Source of the DNA: Nitrospira sp.
GTDB taxonomy: Bacteria; Nitrospirota; Nitrospiria; Nitrospirales; Nitrospiraceae
Direction: 5' to 3'
NCBI GenBank assembly: GCA_005116835.1
Contig: SWDM01000011.1
Location: forward strand, 1 to 64,000
Length of the DNA stretch: 64,000 nt
Shown: in pieces, positions 52,551-61,740 of the stretch
Position numbering within the stretch: the first letter of the stretch is position 1
Layout of the letters: every line of letters begins with the position of its first letter
Translations under genes and position numbers: made by a program
Notes under the pieces: generated by a model
Databases searched by the model: none
The model's input: the letters and a program-made list of their open reading frames with translations, nothing else
What the model was told of the DNA's origin: nothing

Positions 52551-52994
52551 ATGAAACAGAACCCTACAGCCATGCGGCCATCCAAGGCATTGCTGCGGAA
52601 AGTGGCTTCGAAGGTTGCGAAACACCCTCGCCGTAAACCAGCAGGGTTGACGGGAAAGCTTGTCCAATCTGAACGTCGGTATGAAACACGGAAGCCGAAG
52701 ATTAGTCCCTGCACCTATGGTTTGCTGCGGTCGGTTAACAACGATGGCGCGGTTCTTGAGGAGGGGCTAGGCGCGTCGGTCAATAAAAGTTTAACTGGAA
52801 TGCGGCTCCTGCTCGGCATTGCCCCAACCAAAGGACAGCTGCTAGAAATTCAAACCGGTTATTCACCCGTGGGGTCTGCGTTCTCTTTGGTAGAGGTCTG
52901 CTGGACCAAACTGTTGAGAAGGGGGGTGCAAGGGGCTCTGTACCTCGTCGGCTGTCGCCAGAATTTCGGCATTATGTACGATGAGGCGATCTAG
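52551..52994 (+). CDS. PilZ-like domain protein
   Basis: A 147-residue protein with a basic N-terminus (ALLRKVASKVAKHPRRKPAG). The second half is a small beta-barrel pattern: RSVNNDGAVLEEGLGASVNKSLTGMRLLLG, then GQLLEIQTG and SLVEVCWTKLLRRG, like PilZ domains that bind cyclic di-GMP. The RxxxR and (D/N)xSxxG signatures are only partly matched (RRYETR and NKSLTG), so binding is doubtful. ATG 52551 follows AAAGGA. Monocistronic, divergent from tetR. Confidence 0.5.
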   Translation: MKQNPTAMRPSKALLRKVASKVAKHPRRKPAGLTGKLVQSERRYETRKPKISPCTYGLLRSVNNDGAVLEEGLGASVNKSLTGMRLLLGIAPTKGQLLEIQTGYSPVGSAFSLVEVCWTKLLRRGVQGALYLVGCRQNFGIMYDEAI

Positions 52995-53273
52995 CAGAAC
53001 CTGTTCCCCGCAGTTCTGATCTGTGAATAACATCCTCGCGCCAGTCATTCCTTGATCCTTTCTCGCCTTGACAAAACAGCCACTAAGTACGGATCCTGAT
53101 GAAAGCAGTGGCCCTTGAGCCTCCTGCCATATTCTCTTTCCCAACATTCTGCGGTACTATTCCGGACTCATCGCACAGCCTGTCCTCCATCACAGGGTTC
53201 GCATCGTTTCGAACTAAAGGCAAATACCTATAAGAGGAAACAGTGGATGAGAGAGAAGATAAGGGGTGACGAA

Positions 53274-54286
53274 ATGGCAAAAGCTCAATTGACTCCGGCG
53301 AAGATCTTGCAGCTCGGTACGGGTTTTTGGGGGTCAAAGACCCTGCTCAGTGCCATTGAACTGGGCTTGTTTACTCAGTTAGCAAAGGGTCCGCTCGATG
53401 TTGCGGCCTTGACCAAACGACTTCAGCTCCATCCCCGCAGCGCACGAGATTTTTTCGATGCCCTGGTCGCGCTGGGCATGCTCAAGCGCTTTGGCTCGCG
53501 TTACGCCAATACCACAGAGACTGCACAGTTTCTCGATCGCGCGAAACCCACGTATGTCGGCGGCATACTGGAAATGTGCAATGCGCGGCTCTATCGATTC
53601 TGGGGTTCGTTGACAGAAGGCCTCCGCACCGGTAAGGCGCAGAACGAGGTGAAAACTGGCGAGGACTTCTTCGGTACCTTGTATGCCGATCCACAGCGGC
53701 TGGAAGGGTTTCTCAAGGCTATGACCGGTCTCAGCATCGGGCCGGCGCAGGTCATCGCGAAAAATTTCCCTGGAAAAAATACCATACGTTTGTGGATGTC
53801 GGCTGCGCCCAAGGCGGCGTGGCAGTTGAGATCGCTCTCGCACACAAGCATCTCATGGGCGGCGGCATGGATCTCCCAGTGGTGCAGCCAATCTTCGAAG
53901 CCTATGCGAAGGATCGAGGCGTCGCGCAGCGGCTGCGTTTCCATCCGGGGAATTTCTTTAAAGACCAATTGCCGAAGTGCGATGTGATCGTGATGGGCCA
54001 TATCCTTCACGACTGGAATATAGATGAAAAGATGATGCTTCTCAGCAAGGCCTACGATGCCTTACCGTCCGGCGGCGCAGTGATCATCCATGAAGCATTG
54101 ATCGACGATGCGCGGAAGCAGAACGCATTCGGGCTGCTCATGAGCCTCAACATGCTGATCGAGACGCACGGCGGGTTCGACTTTACCGGCGCCGATTGCC
54201 GTAAGTGGATGAAAGAAGTGGGGTTCAAGCGGACACAGGTGATGCCACTGGCCGGGCCGGACGGGATGGTGGTGGGGTTCAAATAA
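53274..54286 (+). pseudogene. O-methyltransferase gene split by a 1-base frameshift
   Basis: ATG 53274 opens a frame with the dimerisation domain of family 2 O-methyltransferases ([20 protein letters not shown], then [20 protein letters not shown]). At the A6 run 53774-53779 the sensible sequence moves to the -1 frame: [20 protein letters not shown] (SAM site), [15 protein letters not shown] (catalytic His) and [19 protein letters not shown], ending at 54286. One missing A explains it; restored, the protein would have about 337 residues. It may be a pseudogene, a sequencing error, or made by slippage. It is followed by a flavin reductase gene 88 bases on. Confidence 0.8.
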
Positions 54287-54374
54287 TGATTAGCCGTACG
54301 AGACAGGCGGGAATAGACCAAATGCACATTTAGCCTGGCGGGATTTTTCAGTGTTCTGCTAGAATCGCTCCGCC

Positions 54375-55106
54375 ATGCCGATTGATACCTATGCCGCACA
54401 AGTTCAGTCGATCGAGAATCTCACCCACGACGTGCGCCGGCTCGACCTACGGTTAATCGAGCCGGAGTCCATCAATTTTAAGCCTGGTCAGTTTGTGTCG
54501 TTTGAATTGCCGGATCCGCAGTCCGGACGGCTCCTCACCCGGGCCTACTCCATCGCCTCACAACCCAGTCGATCGGGCGTCATCACACTATTGTTCAATC
54601 TGGTATCGGGCGGTCCTGGCTCCGGCTTTCTCTTCCATCTCAAAGAAGGAGAGAAGACACAGTTCAAAGGACCAGCTGGACATTTCTATCTGCGTGATGA
54701 CCCGAATCGCGAATTGCTGTTCGTGGCCAGCGGCACCGGTATTGCTCCGATCCGGTCCATGCTGTTGGCGAACGCGGAACGTCACAATCCGAGACCGGCG
54801 ACTCTGTTCTGGGGCTTGCGTAGCCAGAAGGATTTGTACGATCAGGAAGAGCTGGCTGAACTGAGCAGCCGTATTCAGACCTTGACGGTTGTCACGACGC
54901 TCTCGCGACCAGATCCAGGCTGGTCCGGTGAATCCGGTCGCGTCCTGCGGCTGATCGAGGAGCGAATTACCTCCGTTAAGAATCTTTCAGTCTACCTCTG
55001 CGGGAACAGCGGTATGATTACCGACGCCACATCGTTACTTCAAAAAAAAGGCCTCTGCCCCATCTACCGGGAAAAATACTACGACGGAGGAGGAGATGGA
55101 GGCTGA
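54375..55106 (+). CDS. ferredoxin-NADP+ reductase-like flavoprotein
   Basis: A 243-residue FAD oxidoreductase. The FAD motif is LTRAYSIASQPS, the pyridine-nucleotide site LLFVASGTGIAPIRSMLLAN and the C-terminal LSVYLCGNSGMITDA. There is no iron-sulfur domain, so it needs a separate carrier. It could deliver electrons to or from ferredoxin or to an oxygenase. The protein ends REKYYDGGGDGG, where the last codons and the TGA come from the start of a palindromic repeat. Confidence 0.85.
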   Translation: MPIDTYAAQVQSIENLTHDVRRLDLRLIEPESINFKPGQFVSFELPDPQSGRLLTRAYSIASQPSRSGVITLLFNLVSGGPGSGFLFHLKEGEKTQFKGPAGHFYLRDDPNRELLFVASGTGIAPIRSMLLANAERHNPRPATLFWGLRSQKDLYDQEELAELSSRIQTLTVVTTLSRPDPGWSGESGRVLRLIEERITSVKNLSVYLCGNSGMITDATSLLQKKGLCPIYREKYYDGGGDGG

Positions 55107-55146
55107 TGATCTTCTGTGTTCGCGCAACGCGCGGCCTCAGAAGGAT
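55101..55146 (+). repeat. family 3 repeat, solo left arm
   Basis: GGCTGATGATCTTCTGTG, GCGCAACGCGCGGCCT and AAGGATGGG match the left arm of the complete copies at 62729 and 63840; the right arm is missing. It provides the stop codon of the flavin reductase gene. Confidence 0.65.
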
Positions 55147-55201
55147 GGGAAGGGCAGCCTTGGCCACTCCCTAGAGAGAAGTATAGGAAACAGGTGATCC
55201 C

Positions 55202-55921
55202 ATGCAACGGTTGAAAAATAAAGTTGCGATTGTGACTGGCAGCAGCAGCGGCATTGGCAAGGCGATTGCTCTGCGATTCGGATTGGAAGGCGCCAAAGTC
55301 ATAGTTGCAGCCAGGCGGATGCCGCTTTGCGAGCAGACCGTCGCGCAGATCACGAAGGCCGGCGGTGAAGCCTGGGCCATTCAAACCGATGTGGCCGATG
55401 AAGGGCAGGTAGAACGACTGATTGAAGAGACCTGCAAGCGTTATGGGCGGCTGGACATTCTCGTGAATAACGCAGGAATCTTCGGCGGCAAGCGCCTCGC
55501 GGACACAACGACGAGGGATTTCGACGAGGTGATGAACGTGAATGTGCGTGGAACTTTCTTCTGTAGTCGAGCTGGGTTCAAACAGATGAAGCAGCAAGGC
55601 GGGGGAATCATCATCAACATGTCGAGCGTTGCCGGTGTGCAGGCCTGGGCCGGGACCGGCACCTACAGCGTGTCGAAGCATGGCATCATGGCCATGACGA
55701 AATCCCTGGCCGACGAAGGCCGCCCGCATCACATTAAAGTGAGTGCCATCTGTCCCGGCAGTGTGGCAGAGGATCTTGTCGATGCCTCTCCGGAAGAGAT
55801 TCTCTGCAGCGAGAAGATTGACCCATTCGACGTAGCAGAAACCGCGGTCTATCTGGCGACGCTCGGCAAGTATACCGTGGTGCATCAGATCGTCATCGAT
55901 CGACTGGGCGCAGACTGGTGA
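55202..55921 (+). CDS. short-chain dehydrogenase/reductase
   Basis: A 239-residue classical SDR. The cofactor site is VTGSSSGIGKA (residues 11-21), the NNAG motif is at 89-92, and the catalytic triad is Ser142, Tyr155 and Lys159 in NMSSVAG and YSVSKHG. NADPH use is suggested by the basic VAARRM after the second strand. The substrate is unknown. Its stop overlaps the GTG start of the exporter gene (GTGA), so the two proteins are made together. Confidence 0.88.
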   Translation: MQRLKNKVAIVTGSSSGIGKAIALRFGLEGAKVIVAARRMPLCEQTVAQITKAGGEAWAIQTDVADEGQVERLIEETCKRYGRLDILVNNAGIFGGKRLADTTTRDFDEVMNVNVRGTFFCSRAGFKQMKQQGGGIIINMSSVAGVQAWAGTGTYSVSKHGIMAMTKSLADEGRPHHIKVSAICPGSVAEDLVDASPEEILCSEKIDPFDVAETAVYLATLGKYTVVHQIVIDRLGADW

Positions 55922-57153
55922 CGGTCCCTCCAGCCTCTCCATCGACCCAGCCGCGGCAGGCGGCGATCGTCTTCATTCTCATCACTGTCGTGCTCGACGT
56001 GCTCTCATTCGGCATCATCATTCCCGTGTTGCCGAAACTCGTCGAAGATTTCATGTCCGGCGACACGGCGCAGGCTGCATCAGTCTATGGCCTCATGGGC
56101 ATGGCCTGGGCGCTCATGCAGTTCGTCTGTTCGCCCATTCAGGGCGCGCTGTCGGATCGCTTTGGGCGGCGGCCGATTGTACTGTTGTCAAATCTCGGCT
56201 TGGGTCTCGACTACATTTTTATGGCGCTCGCGCCCAGTGTCACCTGGCTCTTCGTGGGCCGTATCATCTCGGGCATCGCGGCCTCCAGCTTCAGTACCGC
56301 GGGCGCCTATATTGCCGACGTTACGCCGCCGGAGAAGCGGGCTGCCGCCTTTGGGATGATCGGCGCGGCCTTTGGCTTAGGCTTCATTCTTGGCCCGGCG
56401 GTGGGCGGGCTGCTCGGCGTGGTTGATCCACGGCTTCCCTTCTGGGGAGCGGCTGCGACGAGTCTCGTGAACGCCTGCTACGGATTCTTCGTCCTGCCGG
56501 AGTCGCTCCCGCGCGAGAAGCGCATGAAATTTTCCTGGAAACGGGCCAATCCGATCGGCTCCTTCACACTGTTGCGGTCGCATCGCGAGCTCTTCAGTCT
56601 CGCTGCGGTGGTGTTTCTCGGGTACCTCGGGCATGCCGTCTTGCCGAGTGTGGCCGTGCTCTATGTCGGCTACCGCTACGGGTGGGACACGAAGGCTGTC
56701 GGCTTTATGCTGGCCGGCGCCGGCGTCACGGCCATGATTGTGCAAGGGCTCCTCATGCGGCCGCTCATCGCCCGCTTCGGAGAGCGGAAGACCCTCATCG
56801 CCGGATTGCTCAGCGGCGCGCTGGGCTTTGCGGTCTACGGTGTGGCGACCGAGGGATGGATCTATTGTGCAGGGATTCCCATCATGGCCTTCTGGGGCCT
56901 CGCCGGTCCGTCCGCGCAAGCGTTCATGTCCCGCCGCGTGAGCAGCTCCGAACAGGGTCAGCTCCAAGGGGCCATTGCGGGGCTTTCGGGTATCGCAGGC
57001 CTCATAGGCCCGGGCCTCTTCACGCAAGCCTTTGCGCTCTTTATCGGCGTACAAGCTGGTTGGCACCTCCCTGGCGCGCCGTTTCTTCTGGCGTCCCTCT
57101 TATTGTTCGTGGGGATAGCGATTGCCTGGCGAGCGACAAAGCCCACCCGGTAG
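55918..57153 (+). CDS. MFS drug-efflux transporter, TetA-like
   Basis: A 411-residue 12-helix antiporter of the major facilitator superfamily. Motif A is GALSDRFGRRPIVLLSN between TM2 and TM3, and motif C-like glycines are in GAAFGLGFILGPAVGGLLG in TM5, as in proton-driven exporters of the tetracycline group. GTG 55918 is coupled to the SDR stop. An SDR-exporter pair suggests that a small compound is modified and then expelled; resistance to a given drug should not be assumed. Confidence 0.88.
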   Translation: MTVPPASPSTQPRQAAIVFILITVVLDVLSFGIIIPVLPKLVEDFMSGDTAQAASVYGLMGMAWALMQFVCSPIQGALSDRFGRRPIVLLSNLGLGLDYIFMALAPSVTWLFVGRIISGIAASSFSTAGAYIADVTPPEKRAAAFGMIGAAFGLGFILGPAVGGLLGVVDPRLPFWGAAATSLVNACYGFFVLPESLPREKRMKFSWKRANPIGSFTLLRSHRELFSLAAVVFLGYLGHAVLPSVAVLYVGYRYGWDTKAVGFMLAGAGVTAMIVQGLLMRPLIARFGERKTLIAGLLSGALGFAVYGVATEGWIYCAGIPIMAFWGLAGPSAQAFMSRRVSSSEQGQLQGAIAGLSGIAGLIGPGLFTQAFALFIGVQAGWHLPGAPFLLASLLLFVGIAIAWRATKPTR

Positions 57154-57596
57154 TACACTCACAGTATTCACAAACCCTTCAACTGCATTGTGAATTCGCC
57201 GCCGCATCCAATCTTAATCACGCGTGACCTACCTCATGTGCGTCGGAACTTTTAGCGCTTGATCCCAGTTCCTTGTTCCTCGCCTTCCTCAACGCCGGAC
57301 GCTCTCCAACTCACCATTCAATCGGCTTGTGGATCGTTGGCACTCAGGGAAGAGTAGCGACATCGGTCGGGCTAAGACAGGCAGGTCTTATTCTAATGTC
57401 TGTTTGAAGGCTAACCCATGCGTGACCACGCACTTCTTGTTCAGGTCTGCAAGTGTGGGCGAGAAATTATGAAGAATGTCAACGGATGCAGGGGGATCGG
57501 GCATTAGTCGCGATGGCATGGCTTATGCTCCCACCCGCGGAAGGTGTGCCGCAGTGAAAACACATGGGTGATCGCCTGCTTCAAGAGGAGAGAATT
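57154..57596. other. intergenic, no gene seen
   Basis: About 440 bases between the exporter and haloperoxidase genes. No supported open frame, repeat shared with other parts of the window, or RNA was found. Confidence 0.4.
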
Positions 57597-59099
57597 ATGA
57601 TGTCTCATCCTGGAAAGGTTCTGACTCTCTGCGCGGTCCTGTCTCTGTTAGTGCCATCACACGAGAGTGTTGCGGAAGGATTGCGCGGAGGATTTGACGA
57701 GGCGTTTGGCCCGCAGATTCATCCCGGTGCCCAGCTGGCTCGACCCAATGTGAAACATCGCCCGCGCCATGGGTTCGATCGTGCCGTTGCCGTCCGTGAT
57801 TGGAATCAGATTGCCATCGATGCCAGCGGCCTCGATCACACGCCGTCGGATGCCTCCCATGTTTTTGGCCATCAGCTCGGTCCAGGCCGGTCGAGTCGAG
57901 CAATGGCCATCGTTCATCTTGCGGTATTCGAAGTCGTGAACGCGATTGAAGGAGGCTATAAGAGCTACATTGGTCTGACGTCTCATAGGCCGGGAGCATC
58001 GCTCAAAGCTGCAGTCGCGCAAGCTGCGCACGATACGCTTGTTGCGCTCTATCCTTCGCAAACGGCCCGCTTCGACGCCGTGCTTACGGAAGAGCTAAGC
58101 GAGATTCAGGACGGGAGGATGAAAGCCAACGGGATCGCCTTAGGGGAAAAAGCGGCCGCTGCCGTCCTCACCGCTCGCGCCAACGATGGAGCGCTGCATA
58201 GTGAGCCACGGCTTGGCACCGAGTTTATGACGAGCAACGAGCCGGGCAAGTGGAGGCAGGATCCTATCAGTCTGATCCCCATTGCGTTAGGTGCCTATTG
58301 GGGAGAGGTCAAGCCGTTTGTGCTCGAACGAGGCGATCAATTTCGGATCCCGCCACCGCCTAGGCTCGACAGTGCCGAGTATGCCGCTGCCTTCAACGAG
58401 GTGAAGATACTGGGGGGTGACGGGTTGGTGACTCCCACGACACGTACAACAGAGCAAACGCAGATTGGAATTTACTGGGCCTATGACGGGACGCCGAGCC
58501 TTTGTGCGCCGCCACGACTCTATAATCAGATTGCCATGCGGATTGCGAACAAGATGGGCACGGATACCGATGCGCTGGAGCTGGCAAGACTGTTGGCGCT
58601 TGTGAATGTCGCGATGGCTGATTCCGGCATCGCTGCCTGGGAATCCAAATACCATTACCAAATTGCACGGCCGGTCACAGGTATTCGCGAAGCCGGCGTG
58701 CAGTTTGGCGGAGATCCCACGTACGTGCCGCTCGGAGCGCCGGCCAGCAATCTCACTGGACCAAATTTTACCCCGCCGTTCCCGGCCTACCCCTCTGGCC
58801 ATGCCGTGTTCGGTGGAGCCCTTTTTCAGACACTGCGGAGCTTCTACCGAACTGACCGTATCGCCTTCACCTTCGTCTCGGACGAATTCAATGGTGTGAC
58901 CAAGGGCAACGATGGAATCGTGCGACCGGTGGTCGAGCGCAGCTTCTCCTCACTATCGCAGGCAGAGGAAGAAAACGGCCGGAGCCGCATCTACCTTGGC
59001 ATCCATTGGGCGTTTGACGCAACCGAAGGGGTTAAGCAAGGAAACCGCGTGGCCGATTATGTGTTCAAGAACATGTTGCGGCCAGACCGTCGACGGTAA
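57597..59099 (+). CDS. exported vanadium haloperoxidase / PAP2-type phosphatase
   Basis: A 500-residue exported protein (signal ending SHESVA-EG). ATG 57597 has GAGGAG 6 bases upstream. It belongs to the vanadate-binding haloperoxidase and acid phosphatase superfamily: the Lys/Arg site KYHYQIARPVTGIR, the PSGH site FPAYPSGHAVFGGALFQT and the last Arg/His site GRSRIYLGIHWAFDATEG. The bound anion may be vanadate (halide oxidation by H2O2) or phosphate (hydrolysis); residues that decide this cannot be judged by eye. Monocistronic. Confidence 0.85.
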   Translation: MMSHPGKVLTLCAVLSLLVPSHESVAEGLRGGFDEAFGPQIHPGAQLARPNVKHRPRHGFDRAVAVRDWNQIAIDASGLDHTPSDASHVFGHQLGPGRSSRAMAIVHLAVFEVVNAIEGGYKSYIGLTSHRPGASLKAAVAQAAHDTLVALYPSQTARFDAVLTEELSEIQDGRMKANGIALGEKAAAAVLTARANDGALHSEPRLGTEFMTSNEPGKWRQDPISLIPIALGAYWGEVKPFVLERGDQFRIPPPPRLDSAEYAAAFNEVKILGGDGLVTPTTRTTEQTQIGIYWAYDGTPSLCAPPRLYNQIAMRIANKMGTDTDALELARLLALVNVAMADSGIAAWESKYHYQIARPVTGIREAGVQFGGDPTYVPLGAPASNLTGPNFTPPFPAYPSGHAVFGGALFQTLRSFYRTDRIAFTFVSDEFNGVTKGNDGIVRPVVERSFSSLSQAEEENGRSRIYLGIHWAFDATEGVKQGNRVADYVFKNMLRPDRRR

Positions 59100-59112
59100 T
59101 GACCCAGGATTT

Positions 59113-59187
59113 CGTGAAAGGTGAAAAGTAAAAGGTGAAAGGTTTCAGAGGAAGATTCTTCGGCAATCCTACGTTTCACCTTTCACG
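59113..59187. terminator. long stem-loop after the haloperoxidase gene
   Basis: CGTGAAAGGTGAAAA (59113-59127) pairs with GTTTCACCTTTCACG (59173-59187) over 14 bp. The loop contains another AAAGGTGAAAGG that could pair instead. It lies 14 bases past the stop, between convergent genes, and may end transcription on either side. Confidence 0.5.
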
Positions 59188-59236
59188 TCTCACGCCTAAC
59201 GACCTTCCTATGCTGGCGGCCTTTATCAACAGTCTG

Positions 59237-59689
59237 CTATCGGTACTTGGCGAAACAGATCAGATCCAAGTGGTCGTAGTGATCGGGGAGAATGGTTTCT
59301 GCCTTGTAGCCGAGGCTCATGAACAGGTGAATGTTCCTGGCAGTACGCAGCATGGTGCAGGCATAGAATTTATGAGCGTCGGTCGCGGCCTGTTCGATTT
59401 CGCGGATCAGCGCCTTCCCCACTCCTTGGCCCTGGTGGGTGGGACTCACGGATAACAGCCGGATGATGCAGACCCCAGCCACGGTCCAAAAGCGCACCGA
59501 CCCCACCACCGCTCCCTCCGCCTCCGCCACGAAGATATGTTTCTCCTTGGCATCTTCCCTGAGGCTCTCGATCGTCTCCCTGGTCCACCCGCTTACTGTA
59601 TAGAGGTTGGCGTATTCCCCGAACGCGGCCTGTTGTACGAGAAGCAGGGCAGGGAAATCGGTTTCGGTTGCGGGGCGGATGTGAATCAT
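59237..59689 (-). CDS. GNAT family N-acetyltransferase
   Basis: A 150-residue acetyl-CoA-dependent transferase: IRPATETDFPALLLVQQAAF at the start, the motif A loop SPTHQGQGVGKALIREIEQ that binds acetyl-CoA, and LFMSLGYKAETI near the end. The substrate is unknown. It is transcribed alone, convergent with the haloperoxidase gene. Confidence 0.87.
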   Translation of the reverse strand: MIHIRPATETDFPALLLVQQAAFGEYANLYTVSGWTRETIESLREDAKEKHIFVAEAEGAVVGSVRFWTVAGVCIIRLLSVSPTHQGQGVGKALIREIEQAATDAHKFYACTMLRTARNIHLFMSLGYKAETILPDHYDHLDLICFAKYR

Positions 59690-59865
59690 AGGCGCTCCAG
59701 GCTGAGGCTTCGCATTCGAGTTGGTGAGGATATCAAAGCCAAGCAGGATCTGCTATCCAGGAGCCTGTGCAGGAGCTTTATGAAAAGCGTCTCCTGTTCG
59801 GGCAATTGGCCATTGCTCTCTTTCTTTAAGACTCAGCACTCAGCACGCAGCACTTCCGAGCATCC

Positions 59866-60738
59866 TCAGCCTGCAGCCGCCAGCCTGGCAAATTGCTGTT
59901 TCATTGCGTTAACTCGGGTGAGATAGTTTCTCACGTCGTGGTTGCCGCATCGCTGGTGGGGGCTCAGTCGAAAGCTGCGCGTTGCATAGGCGCGGCCTGC
60001 TGTGGCGCCGCAAAGGTGGATGACGGCAGCCAGATTTTGCTTCTGCCAGAGCGTAACGCTGCTGCTCGGTCGCAATGCTATGGTACTTGCGACGCGTCGA
60101 TCCAGCAGCGCTGCGGTTAATTGAATGGCATGACTCGGCAGGACACGGGTGTAGAGACTGTTGAACCAGCAAGAATTTGGATTGTCCCAGGGACCATCCT
60201 CAACCACCCGATGGTCATGGATGCAGTAGCGCTTGGCTTCGTGGAATGTCCCGTCTGTAATCTGGTACATGCCGACGGCGCTCGATGCAGGTCGGTACAG
60301 TTCCAAGGGGTTCCACGTCAGATGCCACTGCCAATAGGTCCGCGCCGCCGGATTCCCTCCGCCCTCTGCTTGCGCCAGCGCAGCCAGCAATTCTGGGGTG
60401 ATAGTTGATGTCGCATGTTTACGGAAGAGCGAACCGTACTGCTTCCATGTATCGGCTGGGTTTTTGTTAAGCGAGTGGTCCAAGGGAAAGAGGATCTCGG
60501 CCGGCTTGTTGAATGCCTGATAGGTCCAGTTGCTGCCGAGCAAGAGCATGAAGGTCGTCGCCAGTATCACGACGGCACGAACGGTCGGCGGCCAGGCGAG
60601 CATGGCTTTTCTGACTGTCCGGAACGTACGCCATCGGGCGCGCAGAAAACGCCGGAGGGTCTTGAGCGTAAGATGGCGCCTGCGCCGCTTGCGGCGGCGA
60701 GGATAGGTGGAGGTCTGGTATTTGGGACGGGAAGGCAT
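59866..60738 (-). CDS. membrane-anchored transglycosylase-like (SLT) protein
   Basis: A 290-residue protein with a very basic cytoplasmic N-terminus (about residues 10-45, e.g. PRRRKRRRRHLTLKTLRR), one membrane helix (VRAVVILATTFMLLLGSNW) and a periplasmic lysozyme-like domain. The catalytic Glu is probably that in LLAALAQAEGGGNPAA, followed by SSAVGMYQITDGTF, matching the SLT pattern. It likely cuts peptidoglycan. The basic tail could bind the inner leaflet or nucleic acid. Monocistronic. Confidence 0.7.
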   Translation of the reverse strand: MPSRPKYQTSTYPRRRKRRRRHLTLKTLRRFLRARWRTFRTVRKAMLAWPPTVRAVVILATTFMLLLGSNWTYQAFNKPAEILFPLDHSLNKNPADTWKQYGSLFRKHATSTITPELLAALAQAEGGGNPAARTYWQWHLTWNPLELYRPASSAVGMYQITDGTFHEAKRYCIHDHRVVEDGPWDNPNSCWFNSLYTRVLPSHAIQLTAALLDRRVASTIALRPSSSVTLWQKQNLAAVIHLCGATAGRAYATRSFRLSPHQRCGNHDVRNYLTRVNAMKQQFARLAAAG

Positions 60739-60784
60739 ATAACAATATACCTGATAGACAGGGGGAGAGGGCCACGGAGGGGGA

Positions 60785-60920
60785 GGGGATGCCTTCTGAA
60801 ATTCCCTCCGTCACGGTCTCTCGACCGTGACAGCTTTGGTCAGTTCCAGCTTCCCTTCCCGGTGAAACTTCGGCGGATGCCTCGCTCCTCCGGTAAAGTG
60901 CGCGTAGGGGTAGGCATCCC
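60785..60920. repeat. family 2 palindromic repeat, shortened copy
   Basis: Begins GGGGATGCCTTCTG and ends GTAGGGGTAGGCATCCC. It shares CAGTTCCAGCTT, CGGCGGATGCCTCGCTCC and GTGCGCGTAGG with the full copy at 61741, but lacks about 55 bases of the left arm. Confidence 0.7.
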
Positions 60921-61069
60921 ATTGGTGAATAGTGGAGCAGGCGCTTGGGAAGGCTCGCGTCTTGGTAAGGTAGGGCAAGGCGGGTGAGGAAACTGTGCGC
61001 AGGTATACATGGACTGGGCCAGCTCAGAAAAAGTAGAATGCCTGTGTTTTTCCGATTCTCAAGAGGACC

Positions 61070-61263
61070 TAGCCCGCATTATTCATGACAGTTCGTCGCG
61101 AAATCGCTGAGCCGCGTCGCGAGAGCGGCGCGCGGAGCTCCGAGATCCCGAGGCGTACTCGTGCAGTACGTTGAGGGTTCGAGGGGCGAGCCCGCCGCCC
61201 GAAGGCTCGTCGTAGTAGCGGATCGGCGATTGCAGCAGAAGTGTTCATGAATAATGCGGGCTA
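61070..61263 (-). repeat. MITE-like element, family A copy 3 (194 bp)
   Basis: Best-preserved copy: TAGCCCGCATTATTCATGA at 61070 and its exact 19-base complement ending at 61263. CTAG is present at both outer edges. Same orientation as the copy at 44717. Confidence 0.78.
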
Positions 61264-61354
61264 GAGGTCGGCGCGGGGAAGAAACAGCATCAGGGCGAGG
61301 TTCTTGATGGCGCAGTGAAGATGGCGATCACCAGAATATAAAGGAGGATAGGTC

Positions 61355-61672
61355 ATGGCGTGGGGATCGGATGTACATACAGACGAAGAATTGGAAAAGT
61401 TAGCGGCCGTGCGTGGGTATTTTCAGGGATATTTCCCCGGAGCCTCGGTTCGTGACTCGTACGATGCTGCCAGGGCGGCGCAGGTGTTTTTGATCGAACC
61501 CACTGCCGGCGAACAGCGTAATGCTGTGGTCTCAATCGATTTTCTCCAAGAGTATGTGTCTGAAAAAATGGAAAAGGCTTTGATTAGCTTGCGCGTCGCG
61601 GAACATCTCCAATCAGCGAAGGGTCGGGAGGTGCTGCTTTCCAGTTGGGGGGTGGAGGAAAAGGAGGAGTGA
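61355..61672 (+). CDS. hypothetical protein
   Basis: A 105-residue soluble protein. ATG 61355 has GGAGG with a 7-base spacer. The sequence is mostly helical (DEELEKLAAVRGYFQGYFPG, YVSEKMEKALISLRVAEHLQ) with an acidic tail EEKEE. No family recognised, no signal or membrane segment. It stands among three repeat families, upstream of the AlgH-like gene. Confidence 0.6.
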   Translation: MAWGSDVHTDEELEKLAAVRGYFQGYFPGASVRDSYDAARAAQVFLIEPTAGEQRNAVVSIDFLQEYVSEKMEKALISLRVAEHLQSAKGREVLLSSWGVEEKEE

Positions 61673-61740
61673 GGGCGTTTTGCACACCGACCTACGGAGG
61701 ATCTATGCGGGTCCTGTCGTCGACCAGCCCAGCGTGGAGG

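Noticed and set aside
53774-53780. Programmed -1 frameshift as the main reading of the O-methyltransferase gene
   Set aside because: The heptamer form fits, but no stem-loop or upstream Shine-Dalgarno-type stimulator was evident; deletion or base-call error is simpler.
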